A DNA stretch of 64,000 nucleotides from Enterococcus mundtii (GTDB taxonomy: Bacteria; Bacillota; Bacilli; Lactobacillales; Enterococcaceae). The stretch spans positions 2,009,501 to 2,073,500 of the forward strand of contig NZ_CP025473.1 in assembly GCF_003957375.1 (NCBI RefSeq), written 5' to 3'. Shown one piece after another: positions 55,928 to 64,000 of this stretch; the first letter of the stretch is position 1, and each line of letters starts with the position of its first letter. The notes under the pieces were generated by a model. It saw nothing but the letters and a program-made list of their open reading frames with translations, did not search any database and was not told the origin of the DNA. A program made the translations under genes and the position numbers.

Positions 55928-56509
55928 TTATTCGCTAACTGTTACGTCGCCTGTTACTGATGCGTCGTTTTCGTCAAGTTTTGCTGAATCTTGGTATTCT
56001 TGTTTTTCAAATGTTACGTTACCCTCTACTTTTGCTCCGTCTAATACAAAGCCGTTCGCTTTTACAAGTACGTCACCTTTGATTGTTCCGTGAACGATAT
56101 TTGTGTTTTCTGATTCAACGATCAATGTTGGAACAGTGATTGTGTATTCAGCAGTTACGTTACGGTCATCGTCTTGTGAGTACAAAGCAATTTTGCGGTA
56201 GATGTCTGCACTTGCATCATCTTTGTCATGGAATTCGCCTGCGATAGTTACATCATTTGAGAATGTCACATCACCTGTTGCTGCAACGATCCAGTTACCG
56301 TCAGCTGACATTGCTTTTTCTAAAACAGCTGGATCATCACTGATTGAAGCTGTTGATACAACATCTGCCGAACTTTCTGTTGTACTTACTTCTGTTGTTG
56401 ATGAAGCTGAACTAGAATTAGATGAATCATTGTTGTCAGCACCACAAGCTCCTAAAGCCAAAAGTGCTGTTGCTGTTAAACCTAATAAAGATAATTTTTT
56501 TGATAACAT
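55928..56509 (-). CDS. lipoprotein with beta-helix-like repeat domain
   Basis: 193 residues. Signal peptide with lipobox ALGAC, a Ser/Thr linker (about 24-55), then a domain of short beta repeats: ATGDVTFSNDVTIAGEFHDK, NTNIVHGTIKGDVLVKANGF and DGAKVEGNVTFEKQEY. The GxVxxxxxV periodicity resembles a right-handed beta helix of the bactofilin or polymer-forming type. Surface exposed. Function unknown. Confidence 0.7.
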   Translation of the reverse strand: MLSKKLSLLGLTATALLALGACGADNNDSSNSSSASSTTEVSTTESSADVVSTASISDDPAVLEKAMSADGNWIVAATGDVTFSNDVTIAGEFHDKDDASADIYRKIALYSQDDDRNVTAEYTITVPTLIVESENTNIVHGTIKGDVLVKANGFVLDGAKVEGNVTFEKQEYQDSAKLDENDASVTGDVTVSE

Positions 56510-56543
56510 TAAATTTCTTCCTCTCTTTTTGTATTCCTATGAA

Positions 56544-56572
56544 ATTATACCATGAAAGCGTACTTATGTGAA
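56544..56572 (-). promoter_or_regulatory. promoter of the lipoprotein gene
   Basis: Minus-strand TTCACA (56567-56572), 17-base spacer, TATAAT (56544-56549), 34 bases before the ATG. Confidence 0.6.
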
Positions 56573-56666
56573 ATAATCTTCATGAAAAGAAAAAATATTT
56601 TATATAGTAGAAAATTTATGATAACATCCTCTACAGTTATTCTTTTTACGCCAAGAATAAAAACAG

Positions 56667-57194
56667 CTAATCAAAGGTAACTAATTCCGTATTTTCAACA
56701 AAAAAGTCAAAGAATGTGTCGTTTGGCATCGGATGAAAATAGGCATTGATGATTCGGATCAGTGCATTATGGCAAACAAGCAAGTAGACATTGTCTTCAT
56801 CTTCTAAGCACTCTTTCAATAAAGGGGTGATCCGTGCATACACATCTAAAACCGATTCCCCATTTGGAAAACGTACCGCAAAATTTTGGCGTACACGTTG
56901 AAAGTTTTCGTCTTCGCTAGGACGCCCATCATAATCCCCAAAATCCATCTCGATCAGTCGTTCATCCACTGTCATAGGTAGATTGACTTTTTTGGCTACC
57001 GCTTGTGCCGTATCTCTTGCGCGTTGCAAAGGGGAATGGATGATCTTGGTGATCGGTATTTCCAAGTTTGCAACTTTTTCAGCGAGTTTTTCTGCTTGTT
57101 GTTTACCTTTTTCTGTTAATTCGATGTCTGCATGGCCACAAACTAAGCCTTGAGCATTCCAAGTCGTTTCGCCATGTCTAGTAATATATAACAT
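56667..57194 (-). CDS. histidine phosphatase family protein (GpmB-like)
   Basis: About 175 residues from ATG 57194 (AAAGGAG site). The phospho-His motif LYITRHGETTWNAQGLVCGH opens the protein; IIHSPLQRARDTAQAVAKKV holds the phosphate-binding Arg, EMDFGDYDGRPSEDE the acid loop, and VYLLVCHNALIRIINAYF the second His. Such enzymes dephosphorylate small metabolites or act as phosphoglycerate mutase-like proteins; substrate unknown. Confidence 0.88.
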   Translation of the reverse strand: MLYITRHGETTWNAQGLVCGHADIELTEKGKQQAEKLAEKVANLEIPITKIIHSPLQRARDTAQAVAKKVNLPMTVDERLIEMDFGDYDGRPSEDENFQRVRQNFAVRFPNGESVLDVYARITPLLKECLEDEDNVYLLVCHNALIRIINAYFHPMPNDTFFDFFVENTELVTFD

Positions 57195-57298
57195 TAGATA
57201 ACTCTCCTTTATTTTATGCTCTTTCAATTTTATCATACAACTTCAGTCCAAATGGATCATCTGCTTGGAGTCGACGACGTTCGATTAGCCTTAGTGAT

Positions 57299-58813
57299 TC
57301 AAATGTGTGTTTCTCTTCTTCTCAAGTCGATTCTTTTCGTTGCGACTTTTTCTAAGAACCGCTGGTCATGGTCGACGATCAACATCGCTGGTTTGACTTG
57401 TACTAAAAGCTGCTCGATTTGTTCTTGATTGAACACGTCCAGATAATTCAATGGCTCATCCCAGATATAAAGATCTGCGGATTGTGCAAATGATTTGGCT
57501 AATTCCACTTTTTTTCTTTGCCCCATACTCATGTTTTCAATGGAGGTATGAAACACGTTTCTTTCCATTCCTAATTTACGAAGATTATTTAAAAAGAGTT
57601 CCAAGTCTAGCTGATTCTTTTGCGCAAAATCTGTTAAGGTTCCGGTGTTATCTTCATAGTTTTGGCGAACATAACTAATACTGATTGTTGCCGAACGTGT
57701 GACAGCCCCCTTGGATTGACCAGTAAATCCCCCAAGTAAATACTGGATGATCGATGATTTACCACTGCCATTAGGTCCAGTTATTGCCACACACTCTTGT
57801 TGCTCGATGCTAAAGCTGATAGGATCGAATAACATCTCTTCATAGCCTAATTGTAGATTTTCTACTGTCAATAAGCGTTTATGATGCGACTGATTTGGGC
57901 ACATTTTCAGTGAATCGATCGACTCTAGATCTTTCAGTAATTTCTCTTTCTCACTAATTTGAGTTTCCATCCGATTGACGATCGCTTTTGAACGTTTCAT
58001 TGTACGAGCAGCATCCGCTCCAATTGCGCCACGATTGACACGCCGTGCTTCGGTATCAATAAAGCCAACACGTTTTTTTGTTTTGTCTCCTTCTCGAGAG
58101 TTAGCCCACTCCGCTTTTTCAGCTGCGGTTTTTTTCAAACGTCCGACTTCTTTTTTGATTTTTTGGTTTTGTGCTAACTCAAATTCATCTTTTCTACGCT
58201 TTTGTTCTTCGTAGACGGAATAATTTCCTTGATAGATCACTAATTGACTTTTTTCGATGACCAAAAGATGGTCAACGACTTCATCAATAAACTGACGATC
58301 ATGACTGACAACAATAAACCCTTGTTTTTTCTTATTCAGGTATTCAGCTACTTGCTGACGCCCAATCACATCTAAGTGATTTGTTGGTTCGTCAATCAGT
58401 GGGAAATGCTGCTCATCGGTAAATAAGAGAGCCAGCAATACTTTTGTTTTTTCTCCGCCGGAAAGGGAATCGTAAGGGCGCCAGAGAATTTCCGGATCTG
58501 CCTGCATCAACATCAGCTCACGCTCGATCTCCCATAACTCACAATCTGAAACTTCTAACAACATATCATAGGTCAGTCGATTCGTTTCCCTGACCTGTTG
58601 TGGAAAATAGACAAATTCTTGTTGATGGGTCACTTGTCCTTGATAAGGTAGTTTGTTTTGCAAAATAGTTAATAACGTCGTTTTGCCACGACCATTTCGA
58701 CCAATCAGTCCTAATTTCCATGTGGAATCAATATTTAGGTTTGCTTGATCGAATAACAGATTGTCTTGGCTGTCATAGCCAAACGTCAATTGTTTGATTT
58801 CGATTTTAGACAT
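57299..58813 (-). CDS. ABC-F ribosomal protection protein, Lsa/Eat type
   Basis: 504 residues, two ABC domains: Walker A GLIGRNGRGKTTLL, LSGGEKTKVLLALLF and PLIDEPTNHLD in the first; TGPNGSGKSSIIQYLLGGF, MSMGQRKKVELAKSF and YIWDEPLNYLDVF in the second. The linker is long and basic, with AIGADAARTMKRSKAIVNR, as in Lsa(A). These proteins displace lincosamides, streptogramin A and pleuromutilins from the ribosome; copies are intrinsic in several enterococci. The leader (58832-59056) carries an attenuator. The specificity of this allele cannot be read from sequence. Confidence 0.88.
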   Translation of the reverse strand: MSKIEIKQLTFGYDSQDNLLFDQANLNIDSTWKLGLIGRNGRGKTTLLTILQNKLPYQGQVTHQQEFVYFPQQVRETNRLTYDMLLEVSDCELWEIERELMLMQADPEILWRPYDSLSGGEKTKVLLALLFTDEQHFPLIDEPTNHLDVIGRQQVAEYLNKKKQGFIVVSHDRQFIDEVVDHLLVIEKSQLVIYQGNYSVYEEQKRRKDEFELAQNQKIKKEVGRLKKTAAEKAEWANSREGDKTKKRVGFIDTEARRVNRGAIGADAARTMKRSKAIVNRMETQISEKEKLLKDLESIDSLKMCPNQSHHKRLLTVENLQLGYEEMLFDPISFSIEQQECVAITGPNGSGKSSIIQYLLGGFTGQSKGAVTRSATISISYVRQNYEDNTGTLTDFAQKNQLDLELFLNNLRKLGMERNVFHTSIENMSMGQRKKVELAKSFAQSADLYIWDEPLNYLDVFNQEQIEQLLVQVKPAMLIVDHDQRFLEKVATKRIDLRRRETHI

Positions 58814-58831
58814 TTATCTTCACCTCGTTAT

Positions 58832-59056
58832 AAAAAAGACCAGTCCTATTTTCAGAACTGGTCAAAGAAGATGAGTACAAAAAGAGACCCACTCATTGAA
58901 AGCAGCCAATTCTGAAAATCTGCATACTATCCCCTTGAACGAACAAGGTATAGCTAAAATGCAGCTTCAACAAATTGACTTACTTTTTCAATGCGCGGAT
59001 CCCTCACTTTGTCTTTATTTGCCACTAGGTTACCATAGGTGTTTTAAGACTGTCAA
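58832..59056 (-). promoter_or_regulatory. attenuator leader of the ABC-F gene
   Basis: Minus-strand promoter TTGACA (59051-59056), 18-base spacer and TAACCT (59027-59032, with TG extension). The leader ends in a terminator: GACCAGT/ACTGGTC stem at 58838-58863 followed by T6, just before the gene. An upstream segment (58906-58922) can pair over 14 bases with the terminator's 5-prime half and loop, forming an antiterminator. A further hairpin (about 58931-58956, CCTTG/CAAGG) can hide the ribosome site of a small ORF at 58893-58925. Confidence 0.7.
58893..58925 (-). CDS. 10-residue leader peptide
   Basis: ATG at 58925 with AAGGGGAT five bases upstream encodes MQIFRIGCFQ. It covers the antiterminator segment exactly, the layout expected for ribosome-mediated attenuation of an antibiotic-induced ABC-F gene. 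Confidence 0.5.
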   Translation of the reverse strand: MQIFRIGCFQ

Positions 59057-59064
59057 CCAATAAA

Positions 59065-60165
59065 TTATCGAAACAAGCCACTGATTGCCTGTGAAAGTAG
59101 TCTGACGTTCTCTAGTGTTTCTTGATGATCCAATGCCTTATCAAGAGAAGTTGGGCCAGTTTGGATACTAAATACACTAGGAAGAATCGTCATTAATTCA
59201 CCTAAATCTTTTTCCCGACCCCCACAGATCGCTACAACTTTTTTGTTGTGTTTTTTTGCCAAAGAAGCCACACCATAAGGCACTTTCCCATGAATTGTCT
59301 GTTGATCGATCCGGCCTTCTCCTGTGATCACGAGCTCAGATGATTTGATTTTATCCTCTAAGTCTACTAACTCAGAGACAGTCATAAAACCTGCTTTCAT
59401 CGTAGCCCCGACAATGGCTAGAGCGCCTCCGATTCCACCAGCTGCGCCACTGCCAGCGAGTTTATTCAAATCAATTGCTGTGCTTTCTTTGATTTGTTCA
59501 ACGACCTTTTCTGCTTGGGCTTCCAAAAATGCTAGTGTCTCTGGTGAACCGCCTTTTTGTTTCCCAAACAATTGAGTCGCACCTTGTTTGCCAATGTAAG
59601 GACTCGTAACGTCCGCTGCGATCGTCAATCGTTGCTCGATACGCTCTAATTGAGAGACGTCGATTGTCTCGATGGATAACAATGGATTCCCTTCTGTAAC
59701 GCCATTTAGTTTCGCCCCTAATGACTGCAATAAACCCAAGCCTCCATCAGAACAACCGCTACCACCTAATGTTACGATAACTTCGTCTACCTGCTGATTC
59801 AAAGCATCTTTGATCAACTCTCCTAAACCAAAACTTGAAGCTAACCGGATCGTTTGATCTGTCGGTTCGGTCAACAAGTCCAAACCAATGACTTCCGTCG
59901 ATTCAATGATGGCTAACTTACGGTTCTTTTTTTGTGTCAGTAAATAACGACATGCTTTTTTCCGAAAGAGCAAATCCGGACAAAAAAGTGTTCGCCATTC
60001 ACCGCCTAAAGTAGCGTAAATTACTTCAGCAGTTCCTTCGCCACCATCAGCGATGGGTTGATTGACTGTTTGTTCCGCCTCCCCCCAGCCTTGCAATGCT
60101 GCTTGGTTGAGTTCAATAGACGATGCGCTACCTTTAAACGAATCGATTGCTGCAAGTAATTTCAT
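59065..60165 (-). CDS. glycerate kinase, GarK/GlxK type
   Basis: About 366 residues from ATG 60165 (AAGGAG site). Family I glycerate kinase: LLAAIDSFKGSASSIELNQA, QPIADGGEGTAEVIYATLGG, VIVTLGGSGCSDGGLGLLQS, LAGSGAAGGIGGALAIVGAT and LVITGEGRIDQQTIHGKVPYG. It phosphorylates D-glycerate to 2-phosphoglycerate. No glyoxylate or sugar-acid operon surrounds it. Confidence 0.92.
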   Translation of the reverse strand: MKLLAAIDSFKGSASSIELNQAALQGWGEAEQTVNQPIADGGEGTAEVIYATLGGEWRTLFCPDLLFRKKACRYLLTQKKNRKLAIIESTEVIGLDLLTEPTDQTIRLASSFGLGELIKDALNQQVDEVIVTLGGSGCSDGGLGLLQSLGAKLNGVTEGNPLLSIETIDVSQLERIEQRLTIAADVTSPYIGKQGATQLFGKQKGGSPETLAFLEAQAEKVVEQIKESTAIDLNKLAGSGAAGGIGGALAIVGATMKAGFMTVSELVDLEDKIKSSELVITGEGRIDQQTIHGKVPYGVASLAKKHNKKVVAICGGREKDLGELMTILPSVFSIQTGPTSLDKALDHQETLENVRLLSQAISGLFR

Positions 60166-60224
60166 TCTGAGACTCCTTTTTTTGTGATGATTGAACAACG
60201 TGTTTTTCTTTCACTACATTATAT

Positions 60225-61115
60225 CTAACGTGCTTCAATACCGCTATATTCATAGATAGAAAATACTTCAGGATCATAATCGATAAACCGCTGTGACCAA
60301 TTTTCTACATCAAAAAATTCGATGATCTCACGATCGACGGTTTGATAAGGGCTATTTAAGAAGGCAGGAAGTTCAACCAAATTCCTTTCTTCCAACAAGA
60401 AAATATTTTGTGGATTGTAGAAACGATATCCAGAAATCGCTTTATTATCAGTGACTAATTTTTTTTGGAAGAAAATAGATTCAAATGTTCGTAAAGTCAC
60501 ACCACTTTGACCTTCTCGCAATAATTCCAAAATGCCTGTCGAACCATTCGTCTTTTGCAAATATTCTGTATAGGTCAGATACCCTTCTTGATCATTTCCA
60601 CGACTTGGTAAAATATAAAAGTTTGTTGAAATACCTAACTGTTCAAATGCGGCTTGATAATCATCTGCTCGTTGTTTTCTGCCGTTATCAGTTGCTCCAA
60701 AGAACAGATCAGTCGTGACTTCAGCTTTTGGTAATTCCATCTCTTTTGAATAAAAAGAACTATTGTGTTTAATCCCTAACTCTTTTGCTTCTAAAATATC
60801 AAAATGGTAAATGTCATCAATTGCTGGTTCTGCTTCTGCTTTCTTCAATAATTGAAGGTGTTCTTCTTTAAAATGGTTCCAAAAGAAGAGAATGATCTTC
60901 GCATTTGTGTACGGTCGAATACGAGAAGCAAATGCCACATCAAAACCATAATCTAAAAAAATAATTAGTTTATATTGATCGAGTTGCTGTTGGAACGCTG
61001 ACATAAAGGAATCATCCATCAAATCTTTTGCTGAAATGACGTCCATTGTTTGCACGTATGGGAAAAAATATAACGCCTTATTTTTCGCTATAAGCAATCG
61101 TTCGTGTTGGCTCAT
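60225..61115 (-). CDS. glycosyltransferase-like protein, uncertain
   Basis: About 296 residues from ATG 61115 (AAGGAG site). Soluble, with Rossmann-like halves: YKLIIFLDYGFDVAFASRIR, AKIILFFWNHFKEEHLQLL, and a late LREGQSGVTLRTFESIFFQKK segment followed by LVTDN and YNPQNIFLLEER, a pattern seen in GT-B-type enzymes of cell-surface sugar synthesis. No capsule cluster is nearby. Could also be an unrelated Rossmann protein. Confidence 0.55.
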   Translation of the reverse strand: MSQHERLLIAKNKALYFFPYVQTMDVISAKDLMDDSFMSAFQQQLDQYKLIIFLDYGFDVAFASRIRPYTNAKIILFFWNHFKEEHLQLLKKAEAEPAIDDIYHFDILEAKELGIKHNSSFYSKEMELPKAEVTTDLFFGATDNGRKQRADDYQAAFEQLGISTNFYILPSRGNDQEGYLTYTEYLQKTNGSTGILELLREGQSGVTLRTFESIFFQKKLVTDNKAISGYRFYNPQNIFLLEERNLVELPAFLNSPYQTVDREIIEFFDVENWSQRFIDYDPEVFSIYEYSGIEAR

Positions 61116-61207
61116 ATTTATCAACTCCTTATTTTTTCTTACTCAAATCAAACCGATTAATTGTGGGTTTCCTCTAATAATAGCCCTGTATGAAAGGAAA
61201 AAGCGAA

Positions 61208-61225
61208 TGAAACGCTTTCGTTTCA
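61208..61225. promoter_or_regulatory. palindrome between divergent genes
   Basis: TGAAACG-CTTT-CGTTTCA, perfect 7-base arms, between the glycosyltransferase-like gene and the permease. Possibly an operator for either; regulator unknown. Confidence 0.35.
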
Positions 61226-61410
61226 AGTTATTTTTGATAGAAATATAACAACAATTATCGAAACTGATAAGAGTTCTATGATTGTTTCATTAAAAATTAC
61301 AAAAAAGATTTCAGAATAGTTGTAATTATCAGACAATTTGTTATTATAGAGAATATTATTTTATAACCTATTTGTGTTTTCATTCATGTTTTTAGAAAAG
61401 AGGGTTTTTG

Positions 61411-62775
61411 ATGGAAAGTACAGAACAAACAAAATTAAAAAAACAGCTAAGCTCCAGACACATCACGATGCTTGCTTTGGGTGGTGCAATTGGTGCTGGT
61501 TTATTCAAAGGAAGTGGCGAAGCCATTGGCATCGCCGGTCCAGCGGTCCTTATTGCCTTCTTGATTGGTGGTGGTATTTTATTTATTGTTATGAGTGGTC
61601 TAGGTAAGTTAGTTTTAGATGGTGGGGATACCCAACATGGATTATCTGGCTTGATTCGCCCTTATTTAGGTAATCATTCTGCGGACTTCGTCGACTGGGT
61701 CTATTATTCCATGTGGATGATCAATATCATCGCTGAGGCTGTAGCAGCAGCTTCCTTCTTACAATTATGGTTTCCGCATGTACCTGCATGGTGTTTCATC
61801 TTACTTTTAGCTATTTTAACGACTCTGATCAATCTTTATTCTGTCCGCTTGTTTGCTGAAACCGAATATTGGTTGGCTTTTGCGAAGATCAGTGTCATTA
61901 TCTTGATGATTCTTTTCGGGTTATATCTCGTCGGACAACAAATGTTAGGAACTGGTATTTTTCCTACATTAAGTCAATTGACTGATCACGGTGGCTTTAC
62001 CCCACATGGATTAAAAGGGGTCGTTAGTTCATTACTTGTCGTTATCTATTCATATGGTGGTTCGGAACTGATTGCCATTACCGTTAGTGAAGCAGATGAT
62101 CCAAAAAAAGCTATACCAAAAGCCATTAAAGGAGTCATGGGACGAATCGTTTCCTTCTATATTATCCCACTTTTCTTGTTACTGATTCTTTTCCCCTGGA
62201 ATACTTTAGCCGGCTCATCGGTCAGTCCTTTTGTCTTAGTTTTTGAACAGATGAATATCCCTTTTGCTAGTGATATCGTGAACTTCGTCATTGTCTTGGC
62301 ACTCTTTTCATCGATCAATTCTGGCGTTTATGCTTCTTCTCGTCTATTGTTTTTCCGTTTGAAAGACAAAAAAGGCACCGCCAAGAAACTGGCAAAGTTG
62401 AACAAGCACTATGTGCCACAACGTGCTGTATTATTTTGTACTAGCGTGCTATATCTAGGTGTCATTCTTTCCTATTTCGTTGGTGATAAACTCTTTAGTT
62501 ATTTAGCTGGTTCCCTTTCCTATACGGTACTTGTGATCTGGTTGATGATCAGTGCTGCTGCCTTTCGTTTGGCATTAAAGAAAGGCACTTGGAAAGCAAA
62601 AAGCTTCAATCTATTTGCTTTAGTTGCATTGACCTTGATTTTGATTGGGATCCTTATGACAAATTCAATAGGGGTGACCCTACTAACGGCTCTACTATAT
62701 GCTGGTATTTTCTTTAGCTATCAAAAGAAAAAGGATGTCTTTGTCATAGATAATGAACCCTTCTCTTCTATTTGA
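61411..62775 (+). CDS. amino acid permease, APC superfamily (AAT type)
   Basis: About 454 residues, 12 membrane segments. Start ATG 61411. Helix 1 loop LALGGAIGAGLFKGSGEAIG, then VYYSMWMINIIAEAVAAASF, YSYGGSELIAITVSEADDPK and FSSINSGVYASSRLLF are the AAT-family signatures. This group carries proline, GABA, aromatic or D-amino acids. TTGTAA and TATTAT boxes at 61320-61347 may be its promoter. A terminator follows at 62811. Confidence 0.87.
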   Translation: MESTEQTKLKKQLSSRHITMLALGGAIGAGLFKGSGEAIGIAGPAVLIAFLIGGGILFIVMSGLGKLVLDGGDTQHGLSGLIRPYLGNHSADFVDWVYYSMWMINIIAEAVAAASFLQLWFPHVPAWCFILLLAILTTLINLYSVRLFAETEYWLAFAKISVIILMILFGLYLVGQQMLGTGIFPTLSQLTDHGGFTPHGLKGVVSSLLVVIYSYGGSELIAITVSEADDPKKAIPKAIKGVMGRIVSFYIIPLFLLLILFPWNTLAGSSVSPFVLVFEQMNIPFASDIVNFVIVLALFSSINSGVYASSRLLFFRLKDKKGTAKKLAKLNKHYVPQRAVLFCTSVLYLGVILSYFVGDKLFSYLAGSLSYTVLVIWLMISAAAFRLALKKGTWKAKSFNLFALVALTLILIGILMTNSIGVTLLTALLYAGIFFSYQKKKDVFVIDNEPFSSI

Positions 62776-62810
62776 ACATCTAACTCATGATTAAACCTTC
62801 CCCATAAACG

Positions 62811-62863
62811 AGCCAAGAATATTGAAAGTCATTCACTTGATTTTTAATATTCCTGGCTTTTTA
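62811..62863 (+). terminator. Rho-independent terminator
   Basis: AGCCAAGAATATT pairs with AATATTCCTGGCT (two mismatches) and is followed by T5. Confidence 0.65.
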
Positions 62864-62975
62864 TAAGCATCGCAGCTAAAAAATTTGCTCGATCATTTTG
62901 CTATGCACTTCATTTGCTTTATGTATTTTTTGCTGAGATGATAGTCTTGTAACAAAGTATAAAGGGGTTATATTT

Positions 62976-63419
62976 ATGAAAAAGTATGGGAAATTTTTAT
63001 TAATGATTATTGTTTCAACGATTATAATGTTTGGAATGATGTATCTGAATGTTTATTCGATTGAACATGTCTTTTTTAGTCGTACACGGGTCTTTATGGC
63101 CTTGATGATGGGTGCTGTGATGGCAATCATCATGTTACTTTTCATGTGGAAGATGTATGAACATAAAAAGCTGAATATCGCAATCTTGACGATCAGCTTA
63201 TTGGTGTTTGGCGGTTCATTGTTCATGGTCCGTAGCCAGAAAACAGTTGGTGATGTGGCATGGATGAAAGCAATGATCCCTCATCATTCGATTGCTATTT
63301 TAACGAGTAAACGTGCCGATATAGAAGATCCTGAGGTCAAAAAATTAGCAGAAAAAATCATTGAAGCACAAGAAAAAGAAATCGATGAAATGAAGGAATT
63401 GATTGATCGATTGGATTGA
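62976..63419 (+). CDS. DUF305-containing membrane protein
   Basis: 147 residues. Three membrane helices (about 7-28, 38-58, 68-85) precede a C-terminal helical segment WMKAMIPHHSIAILTSKRAD with the conserved MIPHH motif of DUF305, followed by the charged EKIIEAQEKEIDEMKELID. The MIPHH His pair suggests metal (copper) binding. AAGGGG site; monocistronic. Confidence 0.82.
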   Translation: MKKYGKFLLMIIVSTIIMFGMMYLNVYSIEHVFFSRTRVFMALMMGAVMAIIMLLFMWKMYEHKKLNIAILTISLLVFGGSLFMVRSQKTVGDVAWMKAMIPHHSIAILTSKRADIEDPEVKKLAEKIIEAQEKEIDEMKELIDRLD

Positions 63420-63441
63420 TGTATAAATAATGATTCCTGTC

Positions 63442-63483
63442 AAAAAAAACAGCCGCCTGATTATACTGGTGACTGTTTTTTTT
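63442..63483. terminator. Rho-independent terminator
   Basis: AAAAAAAACAG (63442-63452) pairs with CTGTTTTTTTT (63473-63483) between converging genes; the inner loop is long. Confidence 0.6.
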
Positions 63484-63490
63484 GATTTTT

Positions 63491-64000
63491 TTATAGCGTA
63501 TCTTTCACAACGTTCAATGTTTCATTTTTTTCTTGATCTTTTGCAATACCTAAACCAGTAATCGCACTGACCATCGAAAAAACGGGAGAAAGTAAACTGA
63601 AAAATACAAATGGTAAGTAGGTCATCGTTGGTATTCCAAACGTGCTGGCAACAAAACTACCGGCAATCCCCCAAGGAATAAGGTAATTGATGACTGTCCC
63701 TCCATCTTCTAAGGTACGACTCAAAACAGTTGAATCAAGTCCTGCTTTTTTTGTATGTTTCTTTGAACGCATTTCCAGGTAAGATCACAGATAAGAACTG
63801 TTCACCGATAAACAGATTGACACCAATACTTGTCATTAATGTCGTAAAAATCAGTTTAGGTGTCGTCGTCATTTTCTTCGATACCACTTCCATGACTGTA
63901 GAGATCAAGCCAAATTCGATCAATAACCCGCCTAATGAAAGCGTCAGAATAATCAAGGAAACTGTAGGCATCATACTTTCGATCCCACCGCGGCTAAGTA
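63491..64000 (-). pseudogene. NhaC-type Na+/H+ antiporter, C-terminal part, one frameshift, runs off the window
   Basis: From the window edge the frame reads LSRGGIESMMPTVSLIILTL, NLFIGEQFLSVILPGNAFKE then TYKK and shifts; the second frame resumes with KKAGLDSTVLSRTLEDGGTV and NYLIPWGIAG, the C-terminal hallmark of NhaC, ending at 63491. Removing one base from the T7 run 63746-63752 gives TYKKAGLDSTV, the family consensus. The N-terminus lies beyond 64000. Exchanges Na+ for H+ or malate for lactate in some members. Confidence 0.87.

Noticed and set aside
61204-61222. CcpA cre-like sequence AAACGCTTTCG
   Set aside because: It is one base too short for the cre spacing; the symmetry fits a different dyad.

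Overview
The window is AT-rich chromosomal DNA of a low-GC Gram-positive bacterium, almost certainly an Enterococcus, probably near the E. faecium group. The indicators are AGGAGG-type ribosome binding sites, a rex/ABC-F pair, split coaB and coaC with an ECF S component, an Lsa/Eat-type ABC-F protein, a mupG-murQ-murP cluster, a sortase-anchored surface protein with Ser/Thr repeats, and an IS1182-family element. The species call is inference; no rRNA, tRNA or CRISPR array was seen.

Layout. 1-9 kb: EndA-like nuclease, TetR regulator with a PH-like partner, two-subunit ThrE exporter, YcgQ/YcgR-type permease pair, thioredoxin-like protein, short UvrA paralogue and Rex. 9-14.7 kb: ABC-F ATPase, an orphan rhamnose mutarotase, an unrecognised 344-residue protein and a decayed IS1182 copy. 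14.7-19.2 kb: potABCD behind an XRE-cupin regulator with a perfect palindrome at its promoter. 19.3-24 kb: an acrylyl-CoA reductase-like enzyme coupled to coaB-coaC-ECF pantothenate genes, then two redox enzymes. 24-36 kb: flavoprotein lipoprotein, a membrane protein, a gene-poor relic flanked by palindromic repeats, murB, exoA, a DEDDh exonuclease, pta-tsaE and ung. 36-49 kb: repeat-bearing surface protein, acetyltransferases, pnuC, pcp with its DUF969/DUF979 transporter pair, TraX, an APC permease and nrdI. 49-53 kb: MurNAc uptake and recycling. 53-56 kb: a candidate type VII secretion lipase module. 56-64 kb: lipoprotein, phosphatase, Lsa-type ABC-F gene behind an attenuator, glycerate kinase, a permease, a DUF305 protein and a partial NhaC antiporter.

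The most interesting locus is 53.2-55.7 kb. A class-3-type lipase carries a long helical C-terminal region and is followed by three tiny helical proteins and preceded by a membrane-anchored protein. This resembles the reverse-architecture T7SS lipase toxins known from Staphylococcus (TslA with helical partners and immunity proteins). No T7SS core gene is in the window.

A second striking feature is the number of broken genes. ycgR (twice), the uvrA paralogue, rex, the membrane gene at 25.9 kb, a small gene at 53.6 kb and nhaC are each interrupted by single-base length changes, mostly in homopolymers. Because rex and other housekeeping genes are hit, uncorrected sequencing error is the simplest explanation, although the G8 tract in ycgR could also be a contingency locus. 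In-frame stop codons in an acetyltransferase (32.17 kb) and in the lipase (55.19 kb) are not of that kind.
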